Shown here: positions 46,989-56,429 of the stretch, piece after piece | Numbering within the stretch: the stretch's first letter is position 1 | Layout of the letters: every line of letters starts with the position of its first letter | NCBI GenBank assembly: GCA_963377175.1 | Contig: CAUJNA010001247.1 | Coordinates: 339,606 to 403,605, forward strand | Origin: Effrenium voratum | Taxonomy: Eukaryota > Sar > Dinophyceae > Suessiales > Symbiodiniaceae | Direction: 5' to 3' | Length of the DNA: 64,000 bases | Notes under the pieces: generated by a model | What the model was told of the DNA's origin: nothing | The model's database searches: none | The model's input: the letters and a program-made list of their open reading frames with translations, nothing else | Translations under genes and position numbers: made by a program

Positions 46989-47100
46989 CAAGAAAATGTG
47001 CGCCCTGCAGCTAGCCTGACTTGAACCATCAATCAATCAATCAAGGCGCGTGCTCTCAATCCTCTTTCTGCCAAACCCATCCAGGCCAAGAAAGTTTGAA
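46989..47100 (-). repeat. Element repeat A1 (112 bp)
   Basis: Outer (5') end of the element on the minus strand; identical to 43473-43584. Lies immediately before the recombinase ATG, so it should hold promoter or leader sequence. Confidence 0.85.
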
Positions 47101-47834
47101 CCACCTCCAAAATGAAACCAGGGTCAACAAAAATGATGCTGAGGTTTCCCAGGTCTCCATCCCCAAAGTTCGGGCGCTTCCCTGCACATTGAGACTGCCA
47201 AGCAGCTGGCACCGACATTGCGTGCTCGGGAGGGCTTGAGCAAGATGCTGGGTTGAATGACCAAACGGAGTGCAATCAGCGAGCAGTGACAACCTGAGGC
47301 GGTCATACTGGCCACCTCTGGTTTGCGTTTCATCCATGGGGCCTGCCTCTACCCTCTTCAAGCCGCCCAGTCTGCAGAACCCTCACGGGTCGCTCCGCAG
47401 GCCTCTGTGCTGAGGGTCGCATAGGCTCGCCCTTTGGACGCCTTGGTCTCCTAGAAGGCGATCCGCGTGTGGATCATCCGCCAAGCGGTGCTTCCATCCC
47501 CGGCCTGATCTCGCTGAAGCTCCAGCGACTGCAGCGATGCCTGACACCACGTCCAGAGAGCCACAAGCGCCAAACGCGTGTCTCAGCCGGGCTACACCTT
47601 TCATGCCCATCAAGCATGAAAGCAACTCATCTCGACCTTTGAAAGGAGCCCGTGGCTCCACACTCCAAAGGGGCGCAAACGTTAGACGTCGAAGCCTCGG
47701 AGCCGACACCGGCGCTCGATTCGCCACGACAAGGCCTCCACCGGGGACAGCTTCCCCTCGATGAACTCCCGCAGCACCTCCTGCGAGCGCCCAGGGCGCG
47801 CGCGTTGGGCGCGCCGCCCTGTTTTGGTTTGAAC
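47101..47834 (-). other. Possible exons of an unidentified host gene
   Basis: Minus-strand pieces look protein-like in different frames: QEVLREFIEGKLSPVEALSW near 47780-47720, ASLQSLELQRDQAGDGSTAW near 47540-47480, ETQTRGGQYDRLRLSLLADC near 47340-47280, and KRPNFGDGDLGNLSIIFVDP near 47190-47130. They could be successive exons of a gene lying just upstream of the element, but no family is recognised and splice borders are not proven. Confidence 0.25.
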
Positions 47835-47945
47835 ATGAGATAAGTAGGGAAGGAGAAATGGAATGACCCTGATTCAAACCAAACTGCTGGTTTCCTTTGA
47901 GGGAATCCCTGGGATCAAATTCCCACATTCCCTACTGATCGCACC
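47835..47945. mobile_element. MITE-like element, family G copy 1
   Basis: TGAGATAAGTAGGGAAGG at the left, CCCACATTCCCTACTGATCG at the right, interior ACTGCTGGTTTCCTTTGAGG. Resembles 52503-52616 in ends and interior. Confidence 0.5.
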
Positions 47946-48445
47946 AGCAAGTTGTTCGTAGCTTGGTAGTCATGAACCGGGACCAATTGATAGAGCTTTG
48001 GAGATCGTGCCAAACAAAACGGCTCACATGCGGCCAAGAGGTTGCTGCGATTTTCTGAAGGGACATGCCAAATCAGGGGCAGTGTATGAGTGGATTAGAA
48101 TCAAATCGGAGTTTCCCAAAAATAGGGGACCCCTTTTTGGAGGGGTTTTAACTTGAAACCAATTGGAAACCACCTACCTGGAAGAGTCCCCAATCCTGCC
48201 GCGTGGTTTGCGCACAGCTTTCACTTTTTGTTACGTCGCATGCAACCGAGCTCCTCGGTGACCCGCAAGTTGATGCCGGAGATGAGGACGTGATGTGGTC
48301 CCTGGCAATGTGGGAAGGTATCACAAGTTGTGGCTACCCGTGGATGGACGCAATTCTGCACCTAAGAAACCCTGTAATGATGATTCCCCCAAAAAAATAC
48401 CAACAAGCCATGGTCTCCGATGCTTTCGAAGTGGTGCAGGATTCA
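47946..48445. other. Spacer
   Basis: No gene supported. A stretch with GGAGTTTCCCAAAAATAGGG and CTTTTTGGAGGGGTTTTAAC near 48108-48152 looks element-like but has no clear ends. Confidence 0.3.
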
Positions 48446-48565
48446 GTGTGGTTGTCAAAAATAGTTGGCAAACCCCCAACTGGGTCGCCCGTTCGGTAAA
48501 TGGAAACATGGACGGTTTAACCTGCTGTCCGATTCCTGGTGGTTCAATTTTGATCCATATCCCGC
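48446..48565. mobile_element. MITE-like element, family B, diverged
   Basis: GTGTGGTTGTCAAAAATAGT at the left, GTAAATGGAAACATGGACGG inside, TTTTGATCCATATCCC at the right. Confidence 0.5.
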
Positions 48566-48634
48566 CAGTTGCCCCGTTGCTTTGCTCCCAACCTAATAAA
48601 TGGAAACACCTACACATTCACGTCAGTTGAGACA

Positions 48635-48740
48635 TGGATGTGCGTCAAAAATCGGTACCCAAAATGGAATCTGGCACAATGGAAACATAGACTAGCACCT
48701 GCGGCTTTCCGCTGGTTTTTAGTTTCGGCTCATACCATGG
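48635..48740. mobile_element. MITE-like element, family B, diverged
   Basis: TGGATGTGCGTCAAAAATCG at the left, GGAAACATAGACTAGCACCT inside, TTTCGGCTCATACCATGG at the right. Only 69 bp from the previous copy. Confidence 0.5.
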
Positions 48741-49086
48741 ATCCAGACCTCGGTCTCGACTTGGCTAGCGCTGGATAGCGTCTCCCCATCGCCTGCCATC
48801 TGCGCTGATCAGTCTCCGAAGGCATTGGCCATCGCAGTCAATCCCCGGTCGGTCCTGCTCCACTCTCTGAGCTCCCGCCTGACACAATCGAAACGGTGAG
48901 GGAAAGGTCGGAGGCCCAAGCATTGGTAGAGTTTAACCGTTTAACCGCCCAGAAGGCCCAAGCAGTGTGAGGGCAACACTTTGGCAGAGATTGAGTAGCC
49001 TAGCTGCCCAGATTGCAAAAAAAAAACGAGACATCCGCATATCTCAGAATCCCTCGCCTTGCAGACTGCCTGCACTTGCCTGAGAC

Positions 49087-49165
49087 CCAGGACTCAGGGA
49101 CTCAGGGACTCAGGGACTCAGGGACTCAGGGACTCAGGGACTCAGGGACTCAGGGACTCAGGAAC
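49087..49165 (+). repeat. 8-bp minisatellite (CTCAGGGA)n
   Basis: About nine perfect tandem copies of CTCAGGGA, ending CTCAGGAACTC. Confidence 0.9.
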
Positions 49166-50622
49166 TCAACTCAGGATGGGACAAGTCTCTCACAAGGTGT
49201 GGCTTCGGAGCTTGGTATCCCACGCTTTGGGAGAGATCCTCTCACGCCTGAGGCTCCGACCCGCCGGTCGCCACAGGGGACAGGAGGTGGAGCAACCTGC
49301 CGGACTCAGACTGCCGGTGGCCTAATGTCGGAGGTGGGCTGGCAGCCTTGTGGCTCAAAAGTTGAACCCTGGCACATGGAAAACACCTTCGGTCCCTGGC
49401 ACTTGAATTTGGGACTGACACCCAGTTCCAAGCCGAGTCTATGGAAAAGCTTGAAACTCAGTTCACTGCTTCGAAATGCGCAGCAACTTCAGCGACTTGG
49501 GGCACCACTCCAGGCAGCACGCTAGGATGGAACTTGACCTATGCGAGCCGCTCTCTCCTCAAGCATCCAACTCAGCCTTTTGGGTCCAAGCCAGGCGACG
49601 GACCTGCGCTGGGATCAACCTGCAACGAAAAAGCAACACATCAGCTCCTCAAGAGACGGATTGAACTCGGCGTTTGGATGCAGTCTGAAAGAGGGAAACT
49701 TGTTTTCAATGCTCCATTGTGGGTCGAAATTCAACCACCAGGGGACTGCAGATTTAGTTCATGTTTAACCATTTGCCAGGGTTCCTTGTTCTGGGTACTT
49801 ATTTTTGACCAGCCAATCGTCTCGCAAAAGTTTCTCTCCATGGAGCCAAGCCACAGCTGCGCTCGTCGGCGAGTGGCTTCGGGCAGCAGCTGGGCCGGAT
49901 CCTGAGAAATCCAGCGGCACGGGCAAATGGATGCCGCAGCCTCGTTGGACCTCACCCCTGGTTGTTTTTTTTGGGGGGCCGATCAGGGAGACCTGGTTTG
50001 GGCGAAGCAAGTCTAGGGCCCAAATGCTTGGGTATTCTTCATGTTGCATTTAAAGGGCTGCATGTCCATCCCATGACCGACCGCAAAACACGTGAGTGGC
50101 TCAGGGCTAGGTTCATACCATCATCCGAACACCTTTCCGAGCTTCCAGCCACTTCTTCCCGAGGTCCAGGATGGTGCCGGCAAAAGCCGCTTTGGCGCCA
50201 AGCGTACGCCTCGGTCGATCCATCGACGTACTACCCGATCTGAGGATTGCTATGCAAAAACCTGAAGGGGCCCCAAGGGAGTGGCACGTTCTAGGTACGT
50301 CTGCTGACCCGGTCAAGAAGGCCAAACAGGTGACTCCGTTCACTGCTTGGGCCATTGCATCACCACAATCGCAGCAGCCGTAGTCTGAGCCTCAGCTGAA
50401 AGCGTTGCTTTTCCGAGCCCATCACACTGTTCAGCTCGGAATCCCGCGGGAGATGTAGAAATCGTGGCCTTCATGATCGCCCGCCTGACATGCGGAGCTT
50501 GATCCATTTTCCGGGCCCCCAAATGACCATGCGTAGCTTTTCCCGTTTTGTGGGGAAAGTCATCTCTTTCCGTGGTTTCCCCATGAGGACCTTATGATCA
50601 ACCCCCATGCTGCGAGGCCAAA
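49166..50622. other. Spacer
   Basis: Plus- and minus-strand frames of 80-150 codons, none recognised. A decayed family B copy may occupy 49718-49815 (GTGGGTCGAAATTCAACCAC, CCAGGGTTCC, TTTTTGACCAGCCAAT). Confidence 0.3.
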
Positions 50623-50738
50623 TGGCCGTGGGTCAAAACCAATGGTACCATTTTGGAGGTGCGCCACCCATTTTAGTCTATTTTAGTGGGGATTGGGATG
50701 TTCACTGGGGGTACGATTTGGCTTTCGACCCATGGCCA
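50623..50738. mobile_element. MITE-like element, family A
   Basis: TGGCCGTGGGTCAAAACCAA at the left, TTTCGACCCATGGCCA at the right, with the complete family core (GGTACCATTTTGG, GCGCCACCCATTTTAGTC, GGGGATTGGGATGTTCACTG). Flanking bases AAA and AAATG extend the inverted ends slightly. Confidence 0.75.
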
Positions 50739-50981
50739 AATGATTGCACGGTGTGGCTTGGCGTCCAGCATCAAAGCAAAAGACGCAAATGCAGCTGGCT
50801 GAGGAAAGACCTGTGCGACTAGCAATGCGAGCCTGCGAGCCAGGTATCTGGGGTCTCAACATAGGAGGCCCCATGTTCGATGGTTTCAAAAGATCGAAAC
50901 CAAAAGCAAACCACCTACCTGCAAAGTCCTCAATTTGGAGAAACACTCATGGGTCAAGGCCATGTCGGAAAGAAGCAGCAG

Positions 50982-51080
50982 GCCAGTCTCAAAATTAACC
51001 AGGAGGGGTTACGCAGGTGTTGGTCCCTTTTTCCACTTACCAGGGTTCCATTTTGGTACCGGTTTTTGAGCCACAGCCAT
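50982..51080. mobile_element. MITE-like element, family B
   Basis: CTCAAAATTAACCAGGAGGG at the left, CAGGGTTCCATTTTGGTACC inside, TTTTTGAGCCACAGCCAT at the right. Confidence 0.6.
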
Positions 51081-51241
51081 GTAGGCGCCAGCTTGGCAGA
51101 CCCAAGTTGCAGCCCTTCTGACTTCTGACATTTGTCATGAAAACTCTCCAGGTGCTCGGCCACAAGTCTTGCACCCATAAGCAATCCTGGCTAAGCAAGC
51201 CACGTACAGAATGGCAAACCGGAAAAATCAATCAAAGCAGG

Positions 51242-51520
51242 TCAGAAATGCGTGTCGCCATACCACACGGCATCACATCTGCACTTTGCCCCCTCCGTCT
51301 CAGCCTTAGGAGGTGTCACCGCCAAAGCGACGCGCCCGTGGCTATCCAGCACTTGTACCGCCTGTTGCCGGCATGAAACCAAGTCGGCGCTAGCTCTGCT
51401 TTGCAGAGCTGGCTGTGACACTGCGTGCACCATCTTCGGGGCCCGATGAACGAAGGCTTGTGCAGACCTTCTGCTGTGACTCGTCTTTCTCGTTCGTTGA
51501 GAAGAATTGTGGCTGGTCAT
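51242..51520 (-). CDS. Possible exon, unidentified
   Basis: An open frame of 92 codons with protein-like composition (ASADLVSCRQQAVQVLDSHG, then RVALAVTPPKAETEGAKCRC). No family recognised and no defined ends. Confidence 0.2.
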   Translation of the reverse strand: MTSHNSSQRTRKTSHSRRSAQAFVHRAPKMVHAVSQPALQSRASADLVSCRQQAVQVLDSHGRVALAVTPPKAETEGAKCRCDAVWYGDTHF

Positions 51521-51851
51521 TGAATTGGTCTGCTTAGCCCAATGAAAACTTGTGCAAACGGAAAGGCAAGGCCTCTCGAATTGTCGCGTGCACTGTCATT
51601 AACCACCCCAGTCTATGCTCAATCCAAATCGAGGCACTTGGGGCTGAAGCAGTAGGTGAGCTGTGTATGCCTCATTGGTCGTACCGCTCATGTGCAAATG
51701 TCTTTGCATGCGTGGCTGTGTATATTATCCCCCTTCTTGCCCTATCTTTGCCATCGGCCGGCCAGTGATTCCCGGAAGCCTTCTCTCCGACAAGCCACAG
51801 CTTCTCCTTCTTTGGCGCAAACACAGCGGGCACCCATTGAAGCTCCTCGCA

Positions 51852-51958
51852 AGGTCAAGAATGGTACCCCCAGTAAACATCCCAATCCCCACTAAAATAG
51901 ACTAAAATGGGTGGTGCACCTACCCCAAAATGGTACCATTAGTTTTGACCCACAGCCA
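51852..51958. mobile_element. MITE-like element, family A
   Basis: GGTCAAGAATGGTACCCCCA at the left, AGTAAACATCCCAATCCCCA, GTGGTGCACCTACCCC, and GTTTTGACCCACAGCCA at the right. Confidence 0.7.
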
Positions 51959-52502
51959 AATAACACCTCTTGAGCGCATCGAGTCTCCAGAGCAGCTTTG
52001 CCCATCTTCTTGGCAAACTTGTCGGCCTCTGACGAAAGCGTCCGTTAGTGCGCAGCCGCGAAAAACCGCCGGTTAATCCTTCTGATTTTGCAGTAGCCCG
52101 TCTTTGCAAAAAAGATGGTGGGCCTCTAAGCACATGAAATGCAATTGCAAGTAGCCACCGCGTATTTACTCACCGCAGGCATAGTGCGCCTTGTTGGCTG
52201 GAGCTTTCACCCATTTCACGTCGTACCAACTCCAAGCATACCAATCTGCTTTCCTCAGTTTCGCTGCTTGGCGTGTCTTCATCCGGCTTGGCCGACTATG
52301 CACGGCAACGCGAGGAAGGAAACACCCTAGTTAGTGCTGCCACCTGGCGAAGATGCATCCTTGGAGGAAGCAACGACCACGGTGAAGTCGTACTCATCTA
52401 CCTGCATAGGGATGTGTTGCTGTTCACTACCTTGCAAGTCCCTCTTGGCATCTTGCTGAGGTCTCACACCAAACCGGTCCACCATGACTTCACCACTACT
52501 TG
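51959..52502. other. Spacer
   Basis: No gene or repeat recognised. Confidence 0.3.
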
Positions 52503-52616
52503 GTGCGATAGGCAGGAATGAGAAACGGTGACCCTTCTAAACCCTCCAACTGGTGGTTTCCTTTACTTTGGAGCCCCAAAACCAGTTCATCTTCCCACAT
52601 TCCCCACTTATCGCAC
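52503..52616. mobile_element. MITE-like element, family G copy 2
   Basis: GTGCGATAGGCAGGAATG at the left and CATTCCCCACTTATCGCAC at the right form near-perfect ~18-bp inverted ends; interior CAACTGGTGGTTTCCTTTAC matches copy 1. Confidence 0.65.
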
Positions 52617-52884
52617 GACTAGCCACCCCAGGGCCTTGTCCACCTCCGTCTCCTCCGGACCCTCCACCTGCCAGGTGCGGTGCTCCCGTGCTCCGGTGCT
52701 CACCGCAGGCGAGATGGAAAGCTCACAACAAGCAAAAGGCGCGCGAACCCAGGCCCTTAACTTGAAAAGAAACGCAACTGGCTGACGCTGGCAAGCTTCA
52801 GCAGCATCGGAAATAGTAGAGCAATGGCATACTGTGCTGGTTAGGCGGTGGGGTCGGTGTTATTGGGTCCTCCCCATAGATTCC

Positions 52885-52968
52885 TGAGGAAAAGCGGTAA
52901 AACGGTAAAACGGCAAACGGCTTTACCGTTCTCCCCGGTAAAACGGTAAAACAGTGAAACGGTAAAAC
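52885..52968. repeat. GGTAAAAC repeat with inverted copies
   Basis: Tandem GGTAAAACGGTAAAACGG, then its complement GGCTTTACCG, then GGTAAAACGGTAAAACAGTG. The same words form the larger array at 55593-55880. Confidence 0.75.
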
Positions 52969-53439
52969 ACGTCCCATCAAAGGCTGGAGGGGGGACAAGG
53001 GCTCCTGCTGTCCTTGGGCTTTTGTTACAGCATCCGGGGATGCGTGTTTTGACCTTTGAGACTTTGAGGCCCATGAATTAGACACTGTGTTCCAACCAAA
53101 ACAGAATATATATAAGAGCACCGCTGATGTTGGCAATCTTTCCAGAAGAGGCAGAATGCTTCTAGAGTTCCGAAGCGATTAGCGCCCTTTTGCTACCAAT
53201 TGGCTGAGCCACGAAATTTCCCAAATCCCCTTTTCTCAGTCTCAACTTCCCAAACCATAGGTATATTGGGAGCAGCCGTTGCTCTTTCCCACTCAAAATG
53301 AGCAGGACCTAAGAAGCAAACAAGCGTTGAAGAACATAATGTTTACCACAAACTGAACAATGCGTAGGCAATGAATAGGGCCCCTTTGCTGAGAATCCTT
53401 CCGTGTCGCACAAACCTCTGCCAACCCCGGCGTTTCTCT
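52969..53439. other. Spacer
   Basis: No gene or repeat recognised. Confidence 0.3.
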
Positions 53440-54290
53440 GTATCTATATCTACAGCCTTATCCATCTTATCCTAGTCCTATATGATCCTTTTTTCTTATC
53501 ATAGTCTGCCTTATGCTGTCCTACCCAGTCTTGTCCTATATTATCCTACCATATCCATTTTTTCTATCTTATCCTATGTGTCTTTATATCTCTATCCATC
53601 TACCTATCTGTCTGTCTATCTATCTAAACATCATGTCCATTGTCCGATCTGTGCGATCTGTCCCATTTATCTCGTCATACATGTCTTATCTATATCGCGC
53701 ATCTTAGCTATCTGATCTATCGTATATGCGATATCTACCTTGTCTATCACATCTATCTAATCTGTACTATGTGTTGTCATAAGTTGTCATGTCTTATCTA
53801 TCTTATCATGTCTTACCCTGTATGAACCTATCTTATCCTATCTATCCCACGTTGGCCTATATTACCGTGTCTCAACCTATCTTAGGCTAGCTTGTCCTAT
53901 GCATCTATCGGGCTGTCTTTTTGTATTTCTGCATATATAGATCGCCCTATCTATCTGTCTGTATCTATTTGTATCTCTATGCTACTCTATCTTATCCTAC
54001 CTCACCCCGTGTTACCCCATCTTATCCCGTTTTACCCTATCTTACTCTGTCGCACCCTATCTTATCATATCTTATCCCGTCTTATCCTCTTCTGTTTTAG
54101 TCCATGTTATCCTACCTTATACTGTCTTGCTCTATATGTTCCTATCTTATCGTCTGTATCTAGCTATCGATATGTCTATCTACCAACCCACCTACCTACC
54201 TATCTATCCTCTGTCCCTTCCTATCTGTCCTGTCTACCCTGTCTGTCCTTCTGGTCGTAGCTGTCTTATCTATCTTATGTATCACATCTA
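53440..54290 (+). repeat. Degenerate TATCTTATCCTATC-type satellite
   Basis: Words such as CTATCTTATCCTATC, TATCTATCTATC, GTCTTATC and CTACCTACCTATC recur irregularly for ~850 bp. Open frames over it give Ser/Tyr/Ile/Leu-rich peptides and are not genes. The same type returns at 55376-55520. Confidence 0.8.
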
Positions 54291-54329
54291 CTGCGACTGT
54301 CAGGGATCTGGCTCCGGTTCTGGAACTGC

Positions 54330-55170
54330 CAGCAAGAGCGTTTGGGTGTGTGTGGACGCACGTGTGTGTGTGTGTGCGTTTGTGTGTGTGCGCGTGCGTG
54401 CATTTGAGAACGCATGTACATGTGTGTTTCTAAGTATGTAGGTATATAGTTGCGTAGCTGTGTGGGTATGTATGCACGCACTTATGCACACACAACTGTA
54501 CGCATGCACGCATGTAGGCATGTACGTACATGTGTGCACCTGTATGTGCACGTGTGTACATGTAGATACGTATATGTACACGTACGGACTGTATTCGCAT
54601 GTATGTACGCACATGTACCCATGTGTACATGTACACATACGCGCATGTATATACATGCGCATGTATAAACATGTCAAAACATGCATGCGCACGCATGTAC
54701 GCGCATGTACAGGCGTGCACACGCATGTACATCTACGTAATGTATGCGCATGTGTGTACGTGTAAGTACATGTAAATACACGCGTGCACCTGTCTGTACT
54801 TGTGCGCAGGTGCATGGGCGCGTATGTGTGTATGCTTGTACGCATGTACGCTTGCATGTGTGTAATTATGTATGTATGTATGTATGTATGTATGTATGCA
54901 TGCATGCATGCATGCATGCATGCATGCATGTATGTATGTATGTATGTATGTATGTATGTATGTATGTATGTACGCGTGTATGTATGTATGTATGTATGTA
55001 TGTATGTATGTATGTATGTATGTATGTATGTATGTATGTATGTATGTATGTATGTATGTATGTATGTATGTATGCATCCGTGCACGCGTGTGTGACGTCC
55101 GTGTAGGTAGGTGTTGCGCGCGCGTGTGGGTGTGTGTATGTGTGTATGTGTGTACGTGTGTATGTGTGCG
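54330..55170 (+). repeat. TG/ATGT microsatellite complex
   Basis: Irregular (TG)n with CATGTACA words (54330-54860), then (TATG)n and (CATG)n with a run of more than 30 TATG units (54868-55075), then (TG)n again to 55170. The minus strand reads as Thr-Tyr-Ile-His repeats, not a gene. Confidence 0.92.
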
Positions 55171-55375
55171 TGGAACGCTAAGTTGCAACATGGAGCCTCG
55201 CAGGCCTTCAGGCCGCAGCAGTTTGCAGCAGCTTCCAGATTCCTTTAGAATCCGGGCTGGGCATCTTACACTCCCACATGCCCAAATCTGAGCGCACCTG
55301 CCACGCAACTTCCAGCTACTGCGCCAGCACATTGTCACTTCTGCAACGTCCATCTCGTCCTCATGCCTCGTTCAT

Positions 55376-55520
55376 TAGGTATCTATCTATCCATATATGA
55401 ATTTATCCACATCTATATCTATCTGATCCTATCTTATCTTATCATGTCTTGCCGTATGCTGTCTTATCCTGTTTTATCCTATATGATCCTATCTTATTCT
55501 ATCCTATCCTATAACGGGAA
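55376..55520 (+). repeat. TATC/TTATCCTA satellite, second block
   Basis: Same words as the 53440-54290 block, continuing after a ~200-bp unique insert at 55171-55375. Confidence 0.75.
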
Positions 55521-55592
55521 ACAGCTGGCTTTTTTAAAGGGTAGACAGAACTGACTGGGGATCAACCCCTAGAAAGGGTATCATGCTGGGCG

Positions 55593-55880
55593 CTGAAAAA
55601 CGGTGCATCGGTAGAACGGTTTTGCGGCAAAACGGTAAAACGGTTTTACCTTGTAGGTAAAACGGTTCAACCGTAAAACGGCATAACGCCAAAGCAGTTT
55701 TACGGTTTTACCTGCCAGGTAAACGGTAAAACCGTAATACGGTAAAGTTACCGGGTAAAGCAGTAAAACGGTTTTACAGTGTTACCTTGTAGGTAAAACG
55801 GTAAAGAGGGAAAACGGGAAAACGGTTTTACGGTTTTACCTGCCAGGTAAAACGGTAAAACGGATTTACGGTGTTACGGG
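55593..55880. repeat. GGTAAAAC / GTTTTACC palindromic array
   Basis: Direct (GGTAAAACG)n and complementary (CGGTTTTACC)n blocks alternate, so hairpins form repeatedly: CGGTTTTACCTTGTAGGTAA with AACGG, and GGTTTTACCTGCCAGGTAAA. At least four such stem-loops occur within 290 bp. Confidence 0.8.
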
Positions 55881-56429
55881 TTTACCGAAAATGAGAAGCG
55901 GACCTGTTAGCACCTATCCCGCTGCTAAACCAGCTTAGTTTACGGATTGCTGCTTGCAAGCAACAAAGACTGAGCACCCCACCACCTTGTAATGCTGAAG
56001 GACCTTCCTTGATCAACACAAACGCTGAGATCTCGATTCATTCACGACTGTGAGAAGTCAAAACAGGACCAGGTTTGGGTCTGAAAAAGGCCGAGTTGCA
56101 CTGCGGCGTTGCCTTCCTCCTTCGCTTTCCACTTCAGAACATGCGAGCCAGAGGAGCCTGTCGTGAAAGCGCACAAGGCGCGGAAGGAGCTTTATTCAGA
56201 AGCCCCTGCCTGAAGACACGTTTTTTACTGCAACCAAGTTCTCGAAGACCTGGTCAAAGCCCCGTGGCTTTGCACACGCAACTGCCTTCTGTACTTCTTG
56301 CAATGGCGGTTCATTTGATCTGATTGTGACAGGGTTGATGTCAGTGTCACACCTTCAAGCCAGACAAGCTCACCTATCCTGTGGTGTCTCTGCGTGTCTT
56401 TGTCTCACTCAATTAAACTTCAAGTAACT
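55881..56429. other. Spacer, 3' flank of the EF-hand gene
   Basis: No gene or repeat recognised; the 3' untranslated region of the downstream-ending minus-strand gene should fall here. Confidence 0.3.

Larger units (their letters stand above)
43191..47100 (-). mobile_element. Tyrosine-recombinase retroelement with split direct repeats (deleted derivative)
   Basis: In minus orientation: a 112-bp repeat A1 (47100-46989), a recombinase gene, a tandem-repeat region, an RNase H fragment, a 213-bp repeat B1 (43797-43585), the second 112-bp copy A2 directly abutting it (43584-43473), a 69-bp spacer, and the second 213-bp copy B2 (43403-43191). By eye both repeat pairs are identical, including their microsatellite runs. 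A1-genes-B1-A2-B2 is the split-direct-repeat layout known for Ngaro- and PAT-type tyrosine-recombinase retroelements, which integrate through a circular intermediate rather than with an integrase. Recombinase before RNase H resembles the VIPER order rather than the DIRS or Ngaro order. No gag or reverse transcriptase is present, so this copy is not autonomous. Perfect repeats imply recent insertion. Confidence 0.75.

Noticed and set aside
43191..47100. Interpretation as an LTR retrotransposon
   Set aside because: The repeats are two different direct pairs in interleaved order and the enzyme is a tyrosine recombinase, not an integrase; no LTR-type TG...CA ends were seen.
54300..55353. Thr-Tyr-Ile-His and Met-Tyr-Val-Cys repeat proteins
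   Set aside because: Direct products of the TATG/TG microsatellite.
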